A stretch of DNA of 64,000 nt from Burkholderia aenigmatica (GCF_902499175.1 NZ_CABVQC010000007.1:1-64000), one strand, 5' to 3'. Shown: positions 44,610 to 52,843, numbered from the stretch's first letter. Numbers and translations are program-made. The notes: generated by a model from the letters alone, not told the origin.

Positions 44610-45341
44610 TTACGAGCGCGCCGGCAGTGCGCAGCCGTCGGGGCCGCAGGCGGCTGCGTCGTCACCGTCGAGTTCGACGATGCCGTCGCGCCATGCCTGG
44701 TCGAGCGCCTGCGCAAACGCGTCGGCCGGCTGCGCGCCCGACACCGCGTAGCGGCCGCCGAACACGAACAGCGGCACGCCGCGACCGCCGATCTGCGCGG
44801 CGCGCGCGGCGTCGGCTTCGACTTCGTCGCGGTACAGGTCGCTACGCAGCACGGCTTCGACGGCCGAGCGCTCGAGTCCGGCTTCGACCGCGAATTCGGT
44901 CAGCTCGGCGTGATCGAACAGCGAGCCGTGCTCGCAGAAATACGCGCGGTACAGCCGCTCGGTCAGTGCGTGCGCGCGGCCCGTCGCTTCCGCGAGCTTC
45001 ACGAGCCGGTGGCCGTCGAGCGTGTCGCCGACGAGCGTGCCGGGCAGGTCGTAGCGCAGCCCGACGCTCGCGGCTGCGTCGGCGACCTGGCGCAGCATCT
45101 GGTCGACCTGCGCGGGCGACATCCGGTACTTGCCGCCGAGCATCGCCTCGACCGGCTCGACCGGCTGGCCGGGCATCAGCCGGTACGCGCGCAACGCGAC
45201 GTCGACGCGGTCGGCATGCGCGAACGCGGCGAGCGCCTCGTCGAAGCGGCGCTTGCCGATCCAGCACCACGGGCAGATCAGGTCGGACCAGATTTCGACG
45301 GTCAGGGTCGGGCGGGCAGTCGGGGCGGGAGCGGTCGTCAT
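44610..45341 (-). CDS. DsbA-family oxidoreductase (FrnE-like)
   Basis: 243 residues, cytoplasmic (no signal). VEIWSDLICPWCWIGKRRF carries the CPWC redox motif, and GVPLFVFGGRYAVSGAQP the cis-proline loop and substrate site; both define the FrnE branch of DsbA-like proteins, some of which are oxidative-stress thiol-disulphide isomerases. A cysteine pair near the C-terminus (AACGPDGCALP) is extra to the fold. Single gene. Confidence 0.88.
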   Translation of the reverse strand: MTTAPAPTARPTLTVEIWSDLICPWCWIGKRRFDEALAAFAHADRVDVALRAYRLMPGQPVEPVEAMLGGKYRMSPAQVDQMLRQVADAAASVGLRYDLPGTLVGDTLDGHRLVKLAEATGRAHALTERLYRAYFCEHGSLFDHAELTEFAVEAGLERSAVEAVLRSDLYRDEVEADAARAAQIGGRGVPLFVFGGRYAVSGAQPADAFAQALDQAWRDGIVELDGDDAAACGPDGCALPARS

Positions 45342-45539
45342 GGGCGGTTCCGGGCAGCAAAAAAATGTAACCGGGACTATATCATTTTGTGCTTCGACGC
45401 TTGGGCTTGCCCGGGCGGCCGTGTGAAACGGACGCCCGGCGTATCACGAAGCATAGACACGGAAGCGGCGTCCCGAAAGCGATTGCCGATGCCGGCCGCC
45501 GCCGCGCGTCGCGGCGAACCGGCCCGCGGGGTGGGTCGC

Positions 45540-46199
45540 TTACGCGTCGCCTTGCGTTTCCTTCAGGTGCTTGAGGTGCTTGTAGACCGTCGCGCGGCCC
45601 ATTCCGAGCACGTTCGCGACGTAGTTCGCCGCGCTCTTGCCGCGAAACGCGCCCTCCGCATAAAGCGCTTCGACGAGCTCGCGCCGGTGCTCGCGCGTGA
45701 GCCCGTTCAGCCCGACCTGCCGTTCGCGCAGCCAGCCGTGCAGGAACGTGTTGATGCGCTCCTGCCAGTCGTCGCGGAACAGCTCGTCCGGCTGCGCGAC
45801 GACGCCCGCGCCCTTGATGAACAGGTCGAGCGTCGCGCGCACCTCGTCGAACACCGCGATGTTGAAGTTGATGCACATCATCCCGGCCGGGCGGCCTTCG
45901 TCGTCGAACAGCACGTTGCTCACGCAGCGCATCCGCCGGCCGTCCCAGTTCAGCTTCTCGTACGGACCGATCACGCGCTCGCGCGCGGAATGATCGATTT
46001 CCTCGAGCGCGGAATCGTCGCCGACCTCGCGCTTCGACAGGTTGTTCGCGAGATACAGCACGGTCTGGTCGTGCAGGTCGTGGATCACGACTTCCGCGTA
46101 CGGGAAGAACAGCGCGGCGATACCGTCGGCGATCGGCGCATAGCGGGTGAGCAGCAGGTTCTTGACGGGGGATTGCTTCTTGCGCATCGGGTTCGCCAT
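45540..46199 (-). CDS. dauR: YheO/DauR-type transcriptional regulator
   Basis: 219 residues. N-terminal PAS-like YheO domain (LLLTRYAPIADGIAALFFPY; EVVIHDLHDQTVLYLANNLS; GMMCINFNIAVFDEVR) and a C-terminal helix-turn-helix (SAANYVANVLGMGRATVYKH). In Pseudomonas aeruginosa the homologue DauR represses dauBA and is relieved by L-arginine. Here it lies beside an ornithine-cyclodeaminase homologue, a basic-amino-acid-type binding protein and a D-amino acid dehydrogenase, the same layout. Start at 46199; an ATG at 46187 is possible. The inverted repeats at 47369 and 47523 may be its operators. Confidence 0.78.
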   Translation of the reverse strand: MANPMRKKQSPVKNLLLTRYAPIADGIAALFFPYAEVVIHDLHDQTVLYLANNLSKREVGDDSALEEIDHSARERVIGPYEKLNWDGRRMRCVSNVLFDDEGRPAGMMCINFNIAVFDEVRATLDLFIKGAGVVAQPDELFRDDWQERINTFLHGWLRERQVGLNGLTREHRRELVEALYAEGAFRGKSAANYVANVLGMGRATVYKHLKHLKETQGDA

Positions 46200-46330
46200 C
46201 TCGGGTGGGCGGGGGCCGGGCAGCGCATCGGGCCGGCGTGCCGGCGCACCGTTGGCCGGCATGCCCGTGCGCCCGCGCGCGGCCGCCGCGGCGGTTGCGC
46301 CATTGTATCGGCCCCGCGCGCGCGTGCCGC

Positions 46331-47293
46331 TCATGCGCGCGTCAGGTGCGTGTACAGCGCGTGTGCGATCGCGATGTCCTCGAGCCCGAGGCCGATCGAG
46401 CGGAAGAAGGCATGACGGGCGTACGACGGTGCCGGGCAGGAGCCGGCGACGAGCGCGGGCAGGTCGCCGGCGATCCGCGCGGCGTCCCAGCCGTATTCCG
46501 CCGTCGCGATCTGCATCTCGCCGGCGCTCGCGGGCGTCGTGTGCCGGTAGTCGCAGTACACGTCCATGTCGGGCAGCCACGCGGGCGGAATCTCGTGTGC
46601 GCGCGCGACGTTCGTGCTGATCGACGTGACGAGCGCGGGGCGCGTGAGCATCCCGTCGCCGAGCACGGGCGTGCCCGACGACGTGCACAGCATCACGACG
46701 TCTGCGTCGCGCACACAGGCTTCGATGCTCGCGGCGGCACGGGCGCGCGGATCGAGCTGCGCGAGCGTCGCCTGCTGCGCCGCGTCGCCGGCGAGCGCGG
46801 GCGAGTACACGCGGATCGTTTCCCAGTCGCGCAATCCCGCCGTGTGCCGCAGATGCGCGAGGCCGACCGCGCCCGCGCCGACGATCGCGAGATGGCGCGC
46901 GTCGCGCGGCGCGAGGCAGTCGACCGCGAGCGCGGTCGTGCCGGCGGTGCGCTCGACGGTCAGCAGGCCCGCGTCGCACCACATCAGCGGCTGGCCCGTG
47001 CGCATCGACATCAGCGCGGTCCACGCGGTGACGATGGGCTTGCCGCCCGTCACGACATACGGCGACAGCTTCGCGCCGAACACCTGCGCGTCGGCGAGCG
47101 CGCCGAGATACGTGATGAAGTCGCCGGCCTGGTCGGGAAACAGCGTGAGCGTTTGCGGCGGCTGCACCGCGCGCGCCGCGGCGAGCGACGCGAACATGCT
47201 GCGCAGCGTGCCGAGCACGTCGAGCGACGGCAGGGCCGCGCGCACCGCGGCTTCGTCGACGGTCAGCGGCAGGGTCGGGGCGGTTTGCGTCAT
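46331..47293 (-). CDS. dauB: Ornithine cyclodeaminase/mu-crystallin homologue (DauB-like)
   Basis: 320 residues. NAD(P)-binding motif HLAIVGAGAVGLAHLRHTAG near residue 133, and the OCD signature segments FGAKLSPYVV, ADVVMLCTSSGTPVLGDG and RHAFFRSIGLGLEDIAIA. In the dau system DauB reduces 2-ketoarginine with ammonia to L-arginine after oxidation of D-arginine. A mu-crystallin-type ketimine reductase role is the alternative. The start at 47293 (MTQTAPTLP) is preferred to an upstream ATG 30 codons away because GGAGATG precedes it. Confidence 0.75.
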   Translation of the reverse strand: MTQTAPTLPLTVDEAAVRAALPSLDVLGTLRSMFASLAAARAVQPPQTLTLFPDQAGDFITYLGALADAQVFGAKLSPYVVTGGKPIVTAWTALMSMRTGQPLMWCDAGLLTVERTAGTTALAVDCLAPRDARHLAIVGAGAVGLAHLRHTAGLRDWETIRVYSPALAGDAAQQATLAQLDPRARAAASIEACVRDADVVMLCTSSGTPVLGDGMLTRPALVTSISTNVARAHEIPPAWLPDMDVYCDYRHTTPASAGEMQIATAEYGWDAARIAGDLPALVAGSCPAPSYARHAFFRSIGLGLEDIAIAHALYTHLTRA

Positions 47294-47368
47294 GGGGACA
47301 TCTCCGGTCGGGGCCGGACAGGACTGTCTCGTTCGACGGTGTCCGGCAGTGTTCGTGATGGACGAAAA

Positions 47369-47381
47369 GTCTAATATAGAC
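47369..47381. promoter_or_regulatory. Candidate operator 1: GTCTA-ATA-TAGAC
   Basis: A 13-bp inverted repeat with 5-bp arms and a 3-bp centre, 76 bp upstream of the dauB-like start. Same arms and centre length as the site at 47523. Likely target of the adjacent YheO-type regulator (inference). Confidence 0.6.
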
Positions 47382-47522
47382 AAACTAAGTCAGGAGAATT
47401 TTTCTTTTCGAGACTGCGTTTCGCCGCGTGGTGCTGAAAAAACATCAATAAATCAAATGCATTCCGGGTGGTCGGCGACATTTCGATGCGATGTATCGGG
47501 ACACGATTCTTGTATCCCCTAT

Positions 47523-47549
47523 AGTCTATAGTAGACTTTGAGTCTATAT
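47523..47549. promoter_or_regulatory. Candidate operator 2: AGTCTA-TAG-TAGACT plus a half-site
   Basis: A 15-bp inverted repeat with perfect 6-bp arms (47523-47537), then a further half-site AGTCTATAT at 47541-47549. About 125-150 bp upstream of the binding protein start, on the side away from operator 1. Confidence 0.62.
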
Positions 47550-47673
47550 TTCGCGTGCAGGATACGACGCGTCGCCGCGTGGCGGCCGCCTGCTTCGAAT
47601 GCCGATCCGGCGCCCGGCCGAGGCCGTCGTGCGACCGATCCTCATCGCCTCAATCCAGAACGGAAGGACCGTC

Positions 47674-48453
47674 ATGAACTGGAAGCTCTCCCTCTGCGCC
47701 GCTGCGGCGCTTGCCTGCGCGGCCGTCACGGCCCACGCGGATCAGACCACGTTGCGCTTCGGGATCGAAGCCGCCTATCCGCCGTTCGAGAGCAAGACGC
47801 CGGCCGGCCAGCTGCAGGGTTTCGACGTCGACATCGGCAATGCGGTGTGCGCGAAGCTGAACATGAAATGCGTCTGGGTCGAGAATTCGTTCGACGGCCT
47901 GATCCCGGCACTGCAGGCGCGCAAGTTCGACGCGATCAACTCGGCGATGAACATCACGTCGAAGCGCCGGCAGAGCATCGACTTCACGCCGGCGATCTAC
48001 GTGGTGCCGATCGTGATGATCGCCAAGCACGGCTCGCCGCTGCGGCCCGACGTCGCGAGCCTGCGCGGCAAGCACGTCGGCGTGCTGCAGGGCTCGTCGC
48101 AGGAGGATTTCCTGAAGGCGCACTGGGCCAATGCAGGGGTGGCCGTCGTGTCGTACCAGGATCAGGACCAGATCTATGCCGATCTCGTTGCAGGTCGTCT
48201 CGACGCGGCCGTGCAGGAAGCCCAGACCGCGCAGGACGGTTTCCTCGACAAGCCGGCCGGCCGCGACTACCAGATCGTCGGCGAACCGCTGAAGGACCCG
48301 GCGACGCTCGGCGAAGGCACGGGCTTCGGGATGCGCAAGAACGACAAGGCGCTGCAGGCGAAGATCGTCGGCGCGCTCGATGCGCTGAAGAAGGACGGCA
48401 CGCTCAGCGCGCTGTCGCAGAAGTACTTCAAGCGCGACATCGTCGCGAAGTAA
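47674..48453 (+). CDS. Basic amino acid ABC transporter substrate-binding protein
   Basis: 259 residues. Signal peptide MNWKLSLCAAAALACAAVTA with cleavage after AHA, then a family 3 binding domain: LRFGIEAAYPPFESKTPAGQ, GFDVDIGNAVCAKLNMKCVW and FDAINSAMNITSKRRQSIDF. This resembles the ArgT/HisJ/lysine-arginine-ornithine group. No permease or ATPase gene is adjacent, so it must use a system encoded elsewhere. PA3865 occupies the equivalent place near dauBAR in P. aeruginosa. Confidence 0.9.
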   Translation: MNWKLSLCAAAALACAAVTAHADQTTLRFGIEAAYPPFESKTPAGQLQGFDVDIGNAVCAKLNMKCVWVENSFDGLIPALQARKFDAINSAMNITSKRRQSIDFTPAIYVVPIVMIAKHGSPLRPDVASLRGKHVGVLQGSSQEDFLKAHWANAGVAVVSYQDQDQIYADLVAGRLDAAVQEAQTAQDGFLDKPAGRDYQIVGEPLKDPATLGEGTGFGMRKNDKALQAKIVGALDALKKDGTLSALSQKYFKRDIVAK

Positions 48454-48520
48454 CCACCGCGGCGCGCCGGCCGCCGCGCCGGCGCGCGTCGCATCGAATC
48501 TCGACGCAGTACGGGGAACC

Positions 48521-49765
48521 ATGGATTTCGACGTCATCGTTCTGGGGGCCGGCATCGTCGGCGTGTCGTCGGCGCTGCATCTGCAGGATCGCGGGCTGCG
48601 CGTCGCACTCGTCGACCGGCGTGCGCCCGGCGAGGAAACGAGCCACGGCAATGCGGGGCTGATCGAGCGCTCGTCGGTCGTGCCGTACGCGTTTCCGCGC
48701 CGGCTCGGCACGCTGCTGCGCTATGCGCGCAACCGCTCGGTCGATCTCTACTGGGACTACCGCGCGCTGCCCGCGTATGCGGGCTGGCTCGCGCGCTTCT
48801 GGCGCGAATCGTCGCCGCAGCGGCTCGCGGCCGCCGCGCGCGACCTGCTGCCGCTCGTCGCGGCGAGCGTCGTCGAGCACGACGCGCTGCTCGCGCGCAC
48901 CGATGCGCAGCCGCTCGTGCACGACGGCGGGTGGATCGAGGCGTTCCGTTCGCCCGCGCTGTTCGATGCGGAAACCCGTGCGCAGCAGCGCGTGGCCGAC
49001 GCGCACGGGCTGCGGATGACCGTGCTCGATGCGCGTGCGCTGCGAGCGAGCGAGCCCGGTATCAGCGACGCATTCTGCGGCGCATTCCACTGGCAGGACC
49101 CGAAGACCGTGTCGAGCCCGGGCGGACTGACCAAGGCCTACGCGCGGCTGTTCGAGCGCGACGGCGGCACGTTCGTGCGCGGCGACGCCAAGACGCTCGC
49201 GCAGGTGGGTGACGGCTGGCAGGTCGGTACCGAACACGGGCCGATCTCGGCGCGCTCGGCCGTGGTGGCGCTCGGGCCGTGGTCCGATCACGTCTTTGAG
49301 CCGCTCGGCTACCGGATTCCGCTGCGGGCGAAGCGCGGCTACCACATGCACTACCGGCCGACGCGCGCGCCGTTGAACGTGCCCGTGTGCGATACGGAGG
49401 AAGGTTTCGTCGTCGCGCCGATGGAAGGCGGCCGCCTGCGGCTCACGACCGGCGTCGAGATCGCGCTGCGCGGTGCGCCGCCGACCGGTGTGCAACTCGC
49501 GCGCGCCGAACCGCTGGCGCGCGACGCGTTCGGCATCGGCGAGCGGCTCGATCCCGAGCCGTGGCTCGGGATGCGGCCGTGCACGCCCGACATGCGCCCG
49601 GTGATCGGGCCCGCACCGCGCCATCGCCACCTGTGGTTCGCGTTCGGCCATTGTCACCACGGGCTCACGCTCGGCCCCGCGAGCGGGCGCCTGCTCGCCG
49701 AAATGATGACCGGCGCGCCGACCTATATCGATCCCCATCCGTACCGGCCCGCGCGCTTCGGCTGA
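48521..49765 (+). CDS. FAD-dependent D-amino acid dehydrogenase (DadA-like)
   Basis: 414 residues. N-terminal FAD site DVIVLGAGIVGVSSALHLQD, followed by a DadA-like GEETSHGNAGLI segment, and the C-terminal flavin-binding region (GMRPCTPDMRPVIGPAPRHR; FGHCHHGLTLGPASGRLLAE). It oxidises D-amino acids and passes electrons to the respiratory chain. Its place in the locus suggests D-arginine or D-lysine, but its layout is closer to DadA than to Pseudomonas DauA (about 375 residues). Co-directional with the binding protein gene, 67 bp apart. Confidence 0.85.
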   Translation: MDFDVIVLGAGIVGVSSALHLQDRGLRVALVDRRAPGEETSHGNAGLIERSSVVPYAFPRRLGTLLRYARNRSVDLYWDYRALPAYAGWLARFWRESSPQRLAAAARDLLPLVAASVVEHDALLARTDAQPLVHDGGWIEAFRSPALFDAETRAQQRVADAHGLRMTVLDARALRASEPGISDAFCGAFHWQDPKTVSSPGGLTKAYARLFERDGGTFVRGDAKTLAQVGDGWQVGTEHGPISARSAVVALGPWSDHVFEPLGYRIPLRAKRGYHMHYRPTRAPLNVPVCDTEEGFVVAPMEGGRLRLTTGVEIALRGAPPTGVQLARAEPLARDAFGIGERLDPEPWLGMRPCTPDMRPVIGPAPRHRHLWFAFGHCHHGLTLGPASGRLLAEMMTGAPTYIDPHPYRPARFG

Positions 49766-49774
49766 ACTGAACGC

Positions 49775-49816
49775 GCGGGGCGCGACGATGCCGCTCCGGC
49801 CATCGTCGCGCCCCGC
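49775..49816. terminator. Perfect 16-bp hairpin, probable transcription end
   Basis: GCGGGGCGCGACGATG (49775-49790) pairs perfectly with 49801-49816 around a 10-nt loop, starting 9 bp after the dehydrogenase stop. It has no T-run, so termination may need Rho or the hairpin may protect the mRNA 3' end. Confidence 0.6.
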
Positions 49817-50224
49817 ATCGCGCTCCGGTGGCGCGTTGCGGCCGTCACAGTTTTTCATTCTGCTATCCGTATTAATGGCGGCTACGCAATCGGAAATGAT
49901 CTGCGTAATCGTCAAGAAAGAAATCGCGAGATAAATAAAATCAGCAAATTCGCGATTCGGCAATGCATTTTCATTTCGCTGAAATACGCAATGGGCAGCC
50001 GGCCCTGACGAGGTGCGGGACCGTCGGGAACGGCCGTTACGGTGTCCCGCGGGATGTACCGGAACACGTTACTACGGGGCTCGCAAACGTTACGTTACAT
50101 CCGCGCTCCGTCGGCCTTTTTCGTCCGATGATTCGGGCTCCACATCCCGTGGTTTTCGTCGGAAATCCATTAAAAAAACGTTATTGCCAAGCAATAGGCA
50201 GACGAATGAATCCATTTTTTTGAA

Positions 50225-50241
50225 TTGGCACGCTTCGTGCA
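50225..50241 (+). promoter_or_regulatory. Sigma-54 (RpoN) promoter
   Basis: TTGGCACG-CTTC-GTGCA: the -24 element matches the consensus TTGGCACG fully, the -12 element has one mismatch (GTGCA for TTGCA), and GG (50227-50228) to GC (50239-50240) are separated by exactly 10 bp as required. Transcription would begin near 50252, giving a leader of about 43 nt before the start at 50295. An enhancer-binding protein is expected upstream; TCCCGCGGGA at 50045-50054 is a possible site. Confidence 0.75.
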
Positions 50242-50294
50242 ATCCGTCCCCATGCTTTATCAACGTAGTGCCAACCGAGATGGGGAAAATAAAG

Positions 50295-52691
50295 ATGGGA
50301 CAAAATCTTAAATTGACGGGTGTGGCGCTGTCGGTCGCGACGGTGTTCGGGGTGCTGGCTTCGGGTTCCGCGATGGCGGGGGCCCTTGATGCGCTGCCGA
50401 TTCCGCAAGTGATCGTCAACCCGCAGACGAACGGCGTGTCGGTCGGGCTGGTCGCGACGGGTACGTCGCCGCTCGGCTCGGTCACCTTGGCGGCAGGTGG
50501 GGCGGGCGCGATCCAGACGTCGCTTGGCGATCCCGGCCAGGCACTGTCGGGCGCCGTGGGGGCGGTGACGGGTGCACTCGGCGGTGGCGGCGGCTCGGTG
50601 CAGCCGCTGGCGCCGGTACAGGGCGTGGTGAATCAGGTAACGGGTGCACTGAGCGGCGGCAACCCCGCCGGCGCGTTGACCGGCGCGCTGAATACGGCGA
50701 CGGGGACGCTGAGCAACGCGGTTGGCACGGTAACGGGGGCACTGGGTAATGTCGGCGGCGGGTCGAACCCGCTGGCGCCGGTGCAAGGTGTCGTCAATCA
50801 AGTAACGGGTGCGCTCGGTGGCGGCAACCCGGCTGGTGCGTTGACGGGTGCACTCGGCACGGTGACCGGTGCGCTGGGCAATGTTGGCGGCGGCGCGAAC
50901 CCGCTGGCGCCGGTTCAAGGTGTCGTCAATCAAGTGACGGGGGCGCTCGGTGGCGGCAACCCGGCAGGCGCGTTGACGGGTGCACTCGGCACGGTGACCG
51001 GTGCGCTGGGTAATGTCGGTGGCAGTTCGTACCCGCTGGGGGCGGTTCAAGGCGTCGTCAACCAAGTAACGACGGCGCTCAATAGCGGTAACCCGGCAAC
51101 CGCGTTGACGGGTGCACTCGGTACGGTGGCGGGTGAGCTCGGTGCCGGTAATCCGGCAGGCACGGTGACCGGTGCGATCGGTAACGTGACGGGGGCACTA
51201 GGCGCATTGGGCGCTATCGGCGGTGGCGCGAATCCGCTGGCGCCGGTCCAGGGCGTCGTCAATCAGGTGACGGGCGCTTTGAGCGGCGGCAACCCGGCGG
51301 GTGCGCTGACGGGCGCACTGAACACGGCGACCGGGACGTTGAGCAACGCACTCGGTACCGCAACGGGCGCACTGGGCGGCATCGGCGGCGGTTCGAGCCC
51401 GCTGGCACCGGTACAAGGCGTGGTGAACCAGGTGACGGGCGCGCTCGGTAGCGGCAACCCGGCAGGCGCACTGACCGGCGCACTGGGCACGGTGACGGGC
51501 GCACTGGGCGGCATCGGCGGCGGCGCGAACCCGCTGGCGCCGATCCAGAGCGTCGTCGACCAGGTCACGGGTACGCTCGGCAGCGGCAACCCGGCCGGCT
51601 CGCTGAGCAACGCGGTCAACACGATCACGGGCACGCTCGGCAACGTCGGCGGCGCAGGGAGCCCGCTGGCGCCGGTGCAGGGCGTCGTCACGCAACTCGC
51701 GGGCACGCTCGGCGGGTCGAGCCCGCTGGCGCCGGTGCAAGGCGTCGTCAACCAGGTCGTCGGCACGCTGTCCGGCGCAGGTGGCGGCAGCCCGATCACG
51801 CCGATCACGAACCTCGTCAACGGCCTGCAGAACGCGCTGCCGACGGGCGGCAACCCAGCCGGTGCACTGACCGGCGCACTCGGCTCGGTGACGGGCGCGC
51901 TCGGCAACCTCGGCGGGTCGAACCCGCTGGCGCCGGTGCAGGGCGTCGTGAACCAGGTCGTCGGCGCGCTCGGCAACAGCAATGCGGTCGGCACGGCCAC
52001 GAACGCACTGGGTAACGCGGTCGGCTCCGTCGTGGGCGCGCTCGGCAACGTCGGCGGGTCGAACCCGCTGGCACCGGTGCAGGGTGTCGTGAACCAGGTT
52101 GTCGGTACGCTCGGCAACGTCGGCGGCACGAACCCGCTGGCACCGGTGCAGGGCGTCGTCAACCAGGTTGTCGGCACCCTCGGCAACCTCGGCGGATCGA
52201 ACCCGCTGGCGCCGGTGCAAGGCGTCGTGAACCAGGTCGTCGGTACGCTGTCGGGCGCGGCGGGCAACAACCCGATCGCACCGATCACGAACCTCGTGAA
52301 CGGCCTGACCGGCGGCAGCAACCCGGCCGGTGCACTGACCGGGGCGCTCGGTTCGGTGACGGGCGCACTCGCGAACGGTCCGGTGGCCCTCGGGCAGGCG
52401 GCCGGTGCGCTGTCGGGCGCGGCCGGTTCGACGGCAGCGGCGGGCGGCAGCCTGCTCGGCTCGGGCGCGAACGCGGCCGGCGGCACGGCGGGCGCGGCCG
52501 GCTCGCTGCTGTCGACGGGCGCCAACTCGACCGCGACGGTCGTCAACGCAGTCGGCACGACGGTGGGTACGGCGCTCGGCTCCGCGCCGGGCCTGTCGGT
52601 CACGCCGCATTCGGGCAGCAGCGCGCCGGGCAACCCGCTCGCACCGGTGTCGTCGCTGCTCCAGTCGCTGACGGGCGCACTGCCGAAGTAA
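50295..52691 (+). CDS. Secreted alanine/glycine-rich repeat protein with PLAPVQGVVNQV repeats
   Basis: 798 residues. Signal peptide MGQNLKLTGVALSVATVFGV with cleavage at about AMA-GA; the mature chain is built from repeats. PLAPVQGVVNQV occurs exactly ten times, with three close variants and a degenerate last one; between copies run T/A-G-L segments such as GNPAGALTGALGTVTGALG, giving units of about 20-45 residues. The mature chain has one tyrosine, no tryptophan or cysteine that I can see, and hardly any charge. Early repeats use more A/T-ending codons than late ones. An ATG at 50280 overlaps the GGGGA ribosome site, so 50295 is chosen. Function unknown; an extracellular or surface fibre-like role is a guess. 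Confidence 0.85.
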   Translation: MGQNLKLTGVALSVATVFGVLASGSAMAGALDALPIPQVIVNPQTNGVSVGLVATGTSPLGSVTLAAGGAGAIQTSLGDPGQALSGAVGAVTGALGGGGGSVQPLAPVQGVVNQVTGALSGGNPAGALTGALNTATGTLSNAVGTVTGALGNVGGGSNPLAPVQGVVNQVTGALGGGNPAGALTGALGTVTGALGNVGGGANPLAPVQGVVNQVTGALGGGNPAGALTGALGTVTGALGNVGGSSYPLGAVQGVVNQVTTALNSGNPATALTGALGTVAGELGAGNPAGTVTGAIGNVTGALGALGAIGGGANPLAPVQGVVNQVTGALSGGNPAGALTGALNTATGTLSNALGTATGALGGIGGGSSPLAPVQGVVNQVTGALGSGNPAGALTGALGTVTGALGGIGGGANPLAPIQSVVDQVTGTLGSGNPAGSLSNAVNTITGTLGNVGGAGSPLAPVQGVVTQLAGTLGGSSPLAPVQGVVNQVVGTLSGAGGGSPITPITNLVNGLQNALPTGGNPAGALTGALGSVTGALGNLGGSNPLAPVQGVVNQVVGALGNSNAVGTATNALGNAVGSVVGALGNVGGSNPLAPVQGVVNQVVGTLGNVGGTNPLAPVQGVVNQVVGTLGNLGGSNPLAPVQGVVNQVVGTLSGAAGNNPIAPITNLVNGLTGGSNPAGALTGALGSVTGALANGPVALGQAAGALSGAAGSTAAAGGSLLGSGANAAGGTAGAAGSLLSTGANSTATVVNAVGTTVGTALGSAPGLSVTPHSGSSAPGNPLAPVSSLLQSLTGALPK

Positions 52692-52745
52692 CCGGCCGGA
52701 CACGCACGGCGGCGCCGGATCGGCCGCCGTGCGCAACGGGTCGCG

Positions 52746-52785
52746 CAACGCGGCATGACAGCGATGTCATGCCGCGTTGTCTTTT
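52746..52785 (+). terminator. Strong intrinsic terminator after the repeat protein
   Basis: CAACGCGGCATGACA (52746-52760) pairs perfectly over 15 bp with 52765-52779 around loop GCGA, followed by TCTTTTT. It insulates the repeat protein gene from the sigma factor operon. Confidence 0.9.
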
Positions 52786-52843
52786 TGTGTCCCCCTTTCT
52801 TTCGTCGCATGAATGGCCGTAGTCGACGCTCGTCGGCCGGCGT

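Larger units (their letters stand above)
47294..47673. promoter_or_regulatory. Divergent control region of the dau-like locus
   Basis: 380 bp between the dauB-like and binding protein genes, A/T-rich at 47360-47560 compared with the flanks. It contains two GTCTA-N3-TAGAC inverted repeats and a third half-site, annotated separately. Ribosome site GGAAGG precedes the start at 47674. Confidence 0.65.
49766..50294. promoter_or_regulatory. Intergenic region upstream of the repeat protein
   Basis: 529 bp. It begins with a perfect 16-bp hairpin after the dehydrogenase gene (49775-49816), continues with A/T-rich sequence at 49850-49975, includes a 10-bp palindrome TCCCGCGGGA (50045-50054), and ends with a sigma-54 promoter (50225-50241). 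A frame at 49963-50223 lacks coding character and is not called. Confidence 0.6.

Noticed and set aside
49963-50223. A possible 86-residue gene upstream of the repeat protein
   Set aside because: No family resemblance and no good ribosome site; its region ends just before the sigma-54 promoter.
50280-50294. ATG at 50280 as start of the repeat protein
   Set aside because: It overlaps the GGGGA ribosome site that fits the ATG at 50295 and adds residues before a normal signal peptide.
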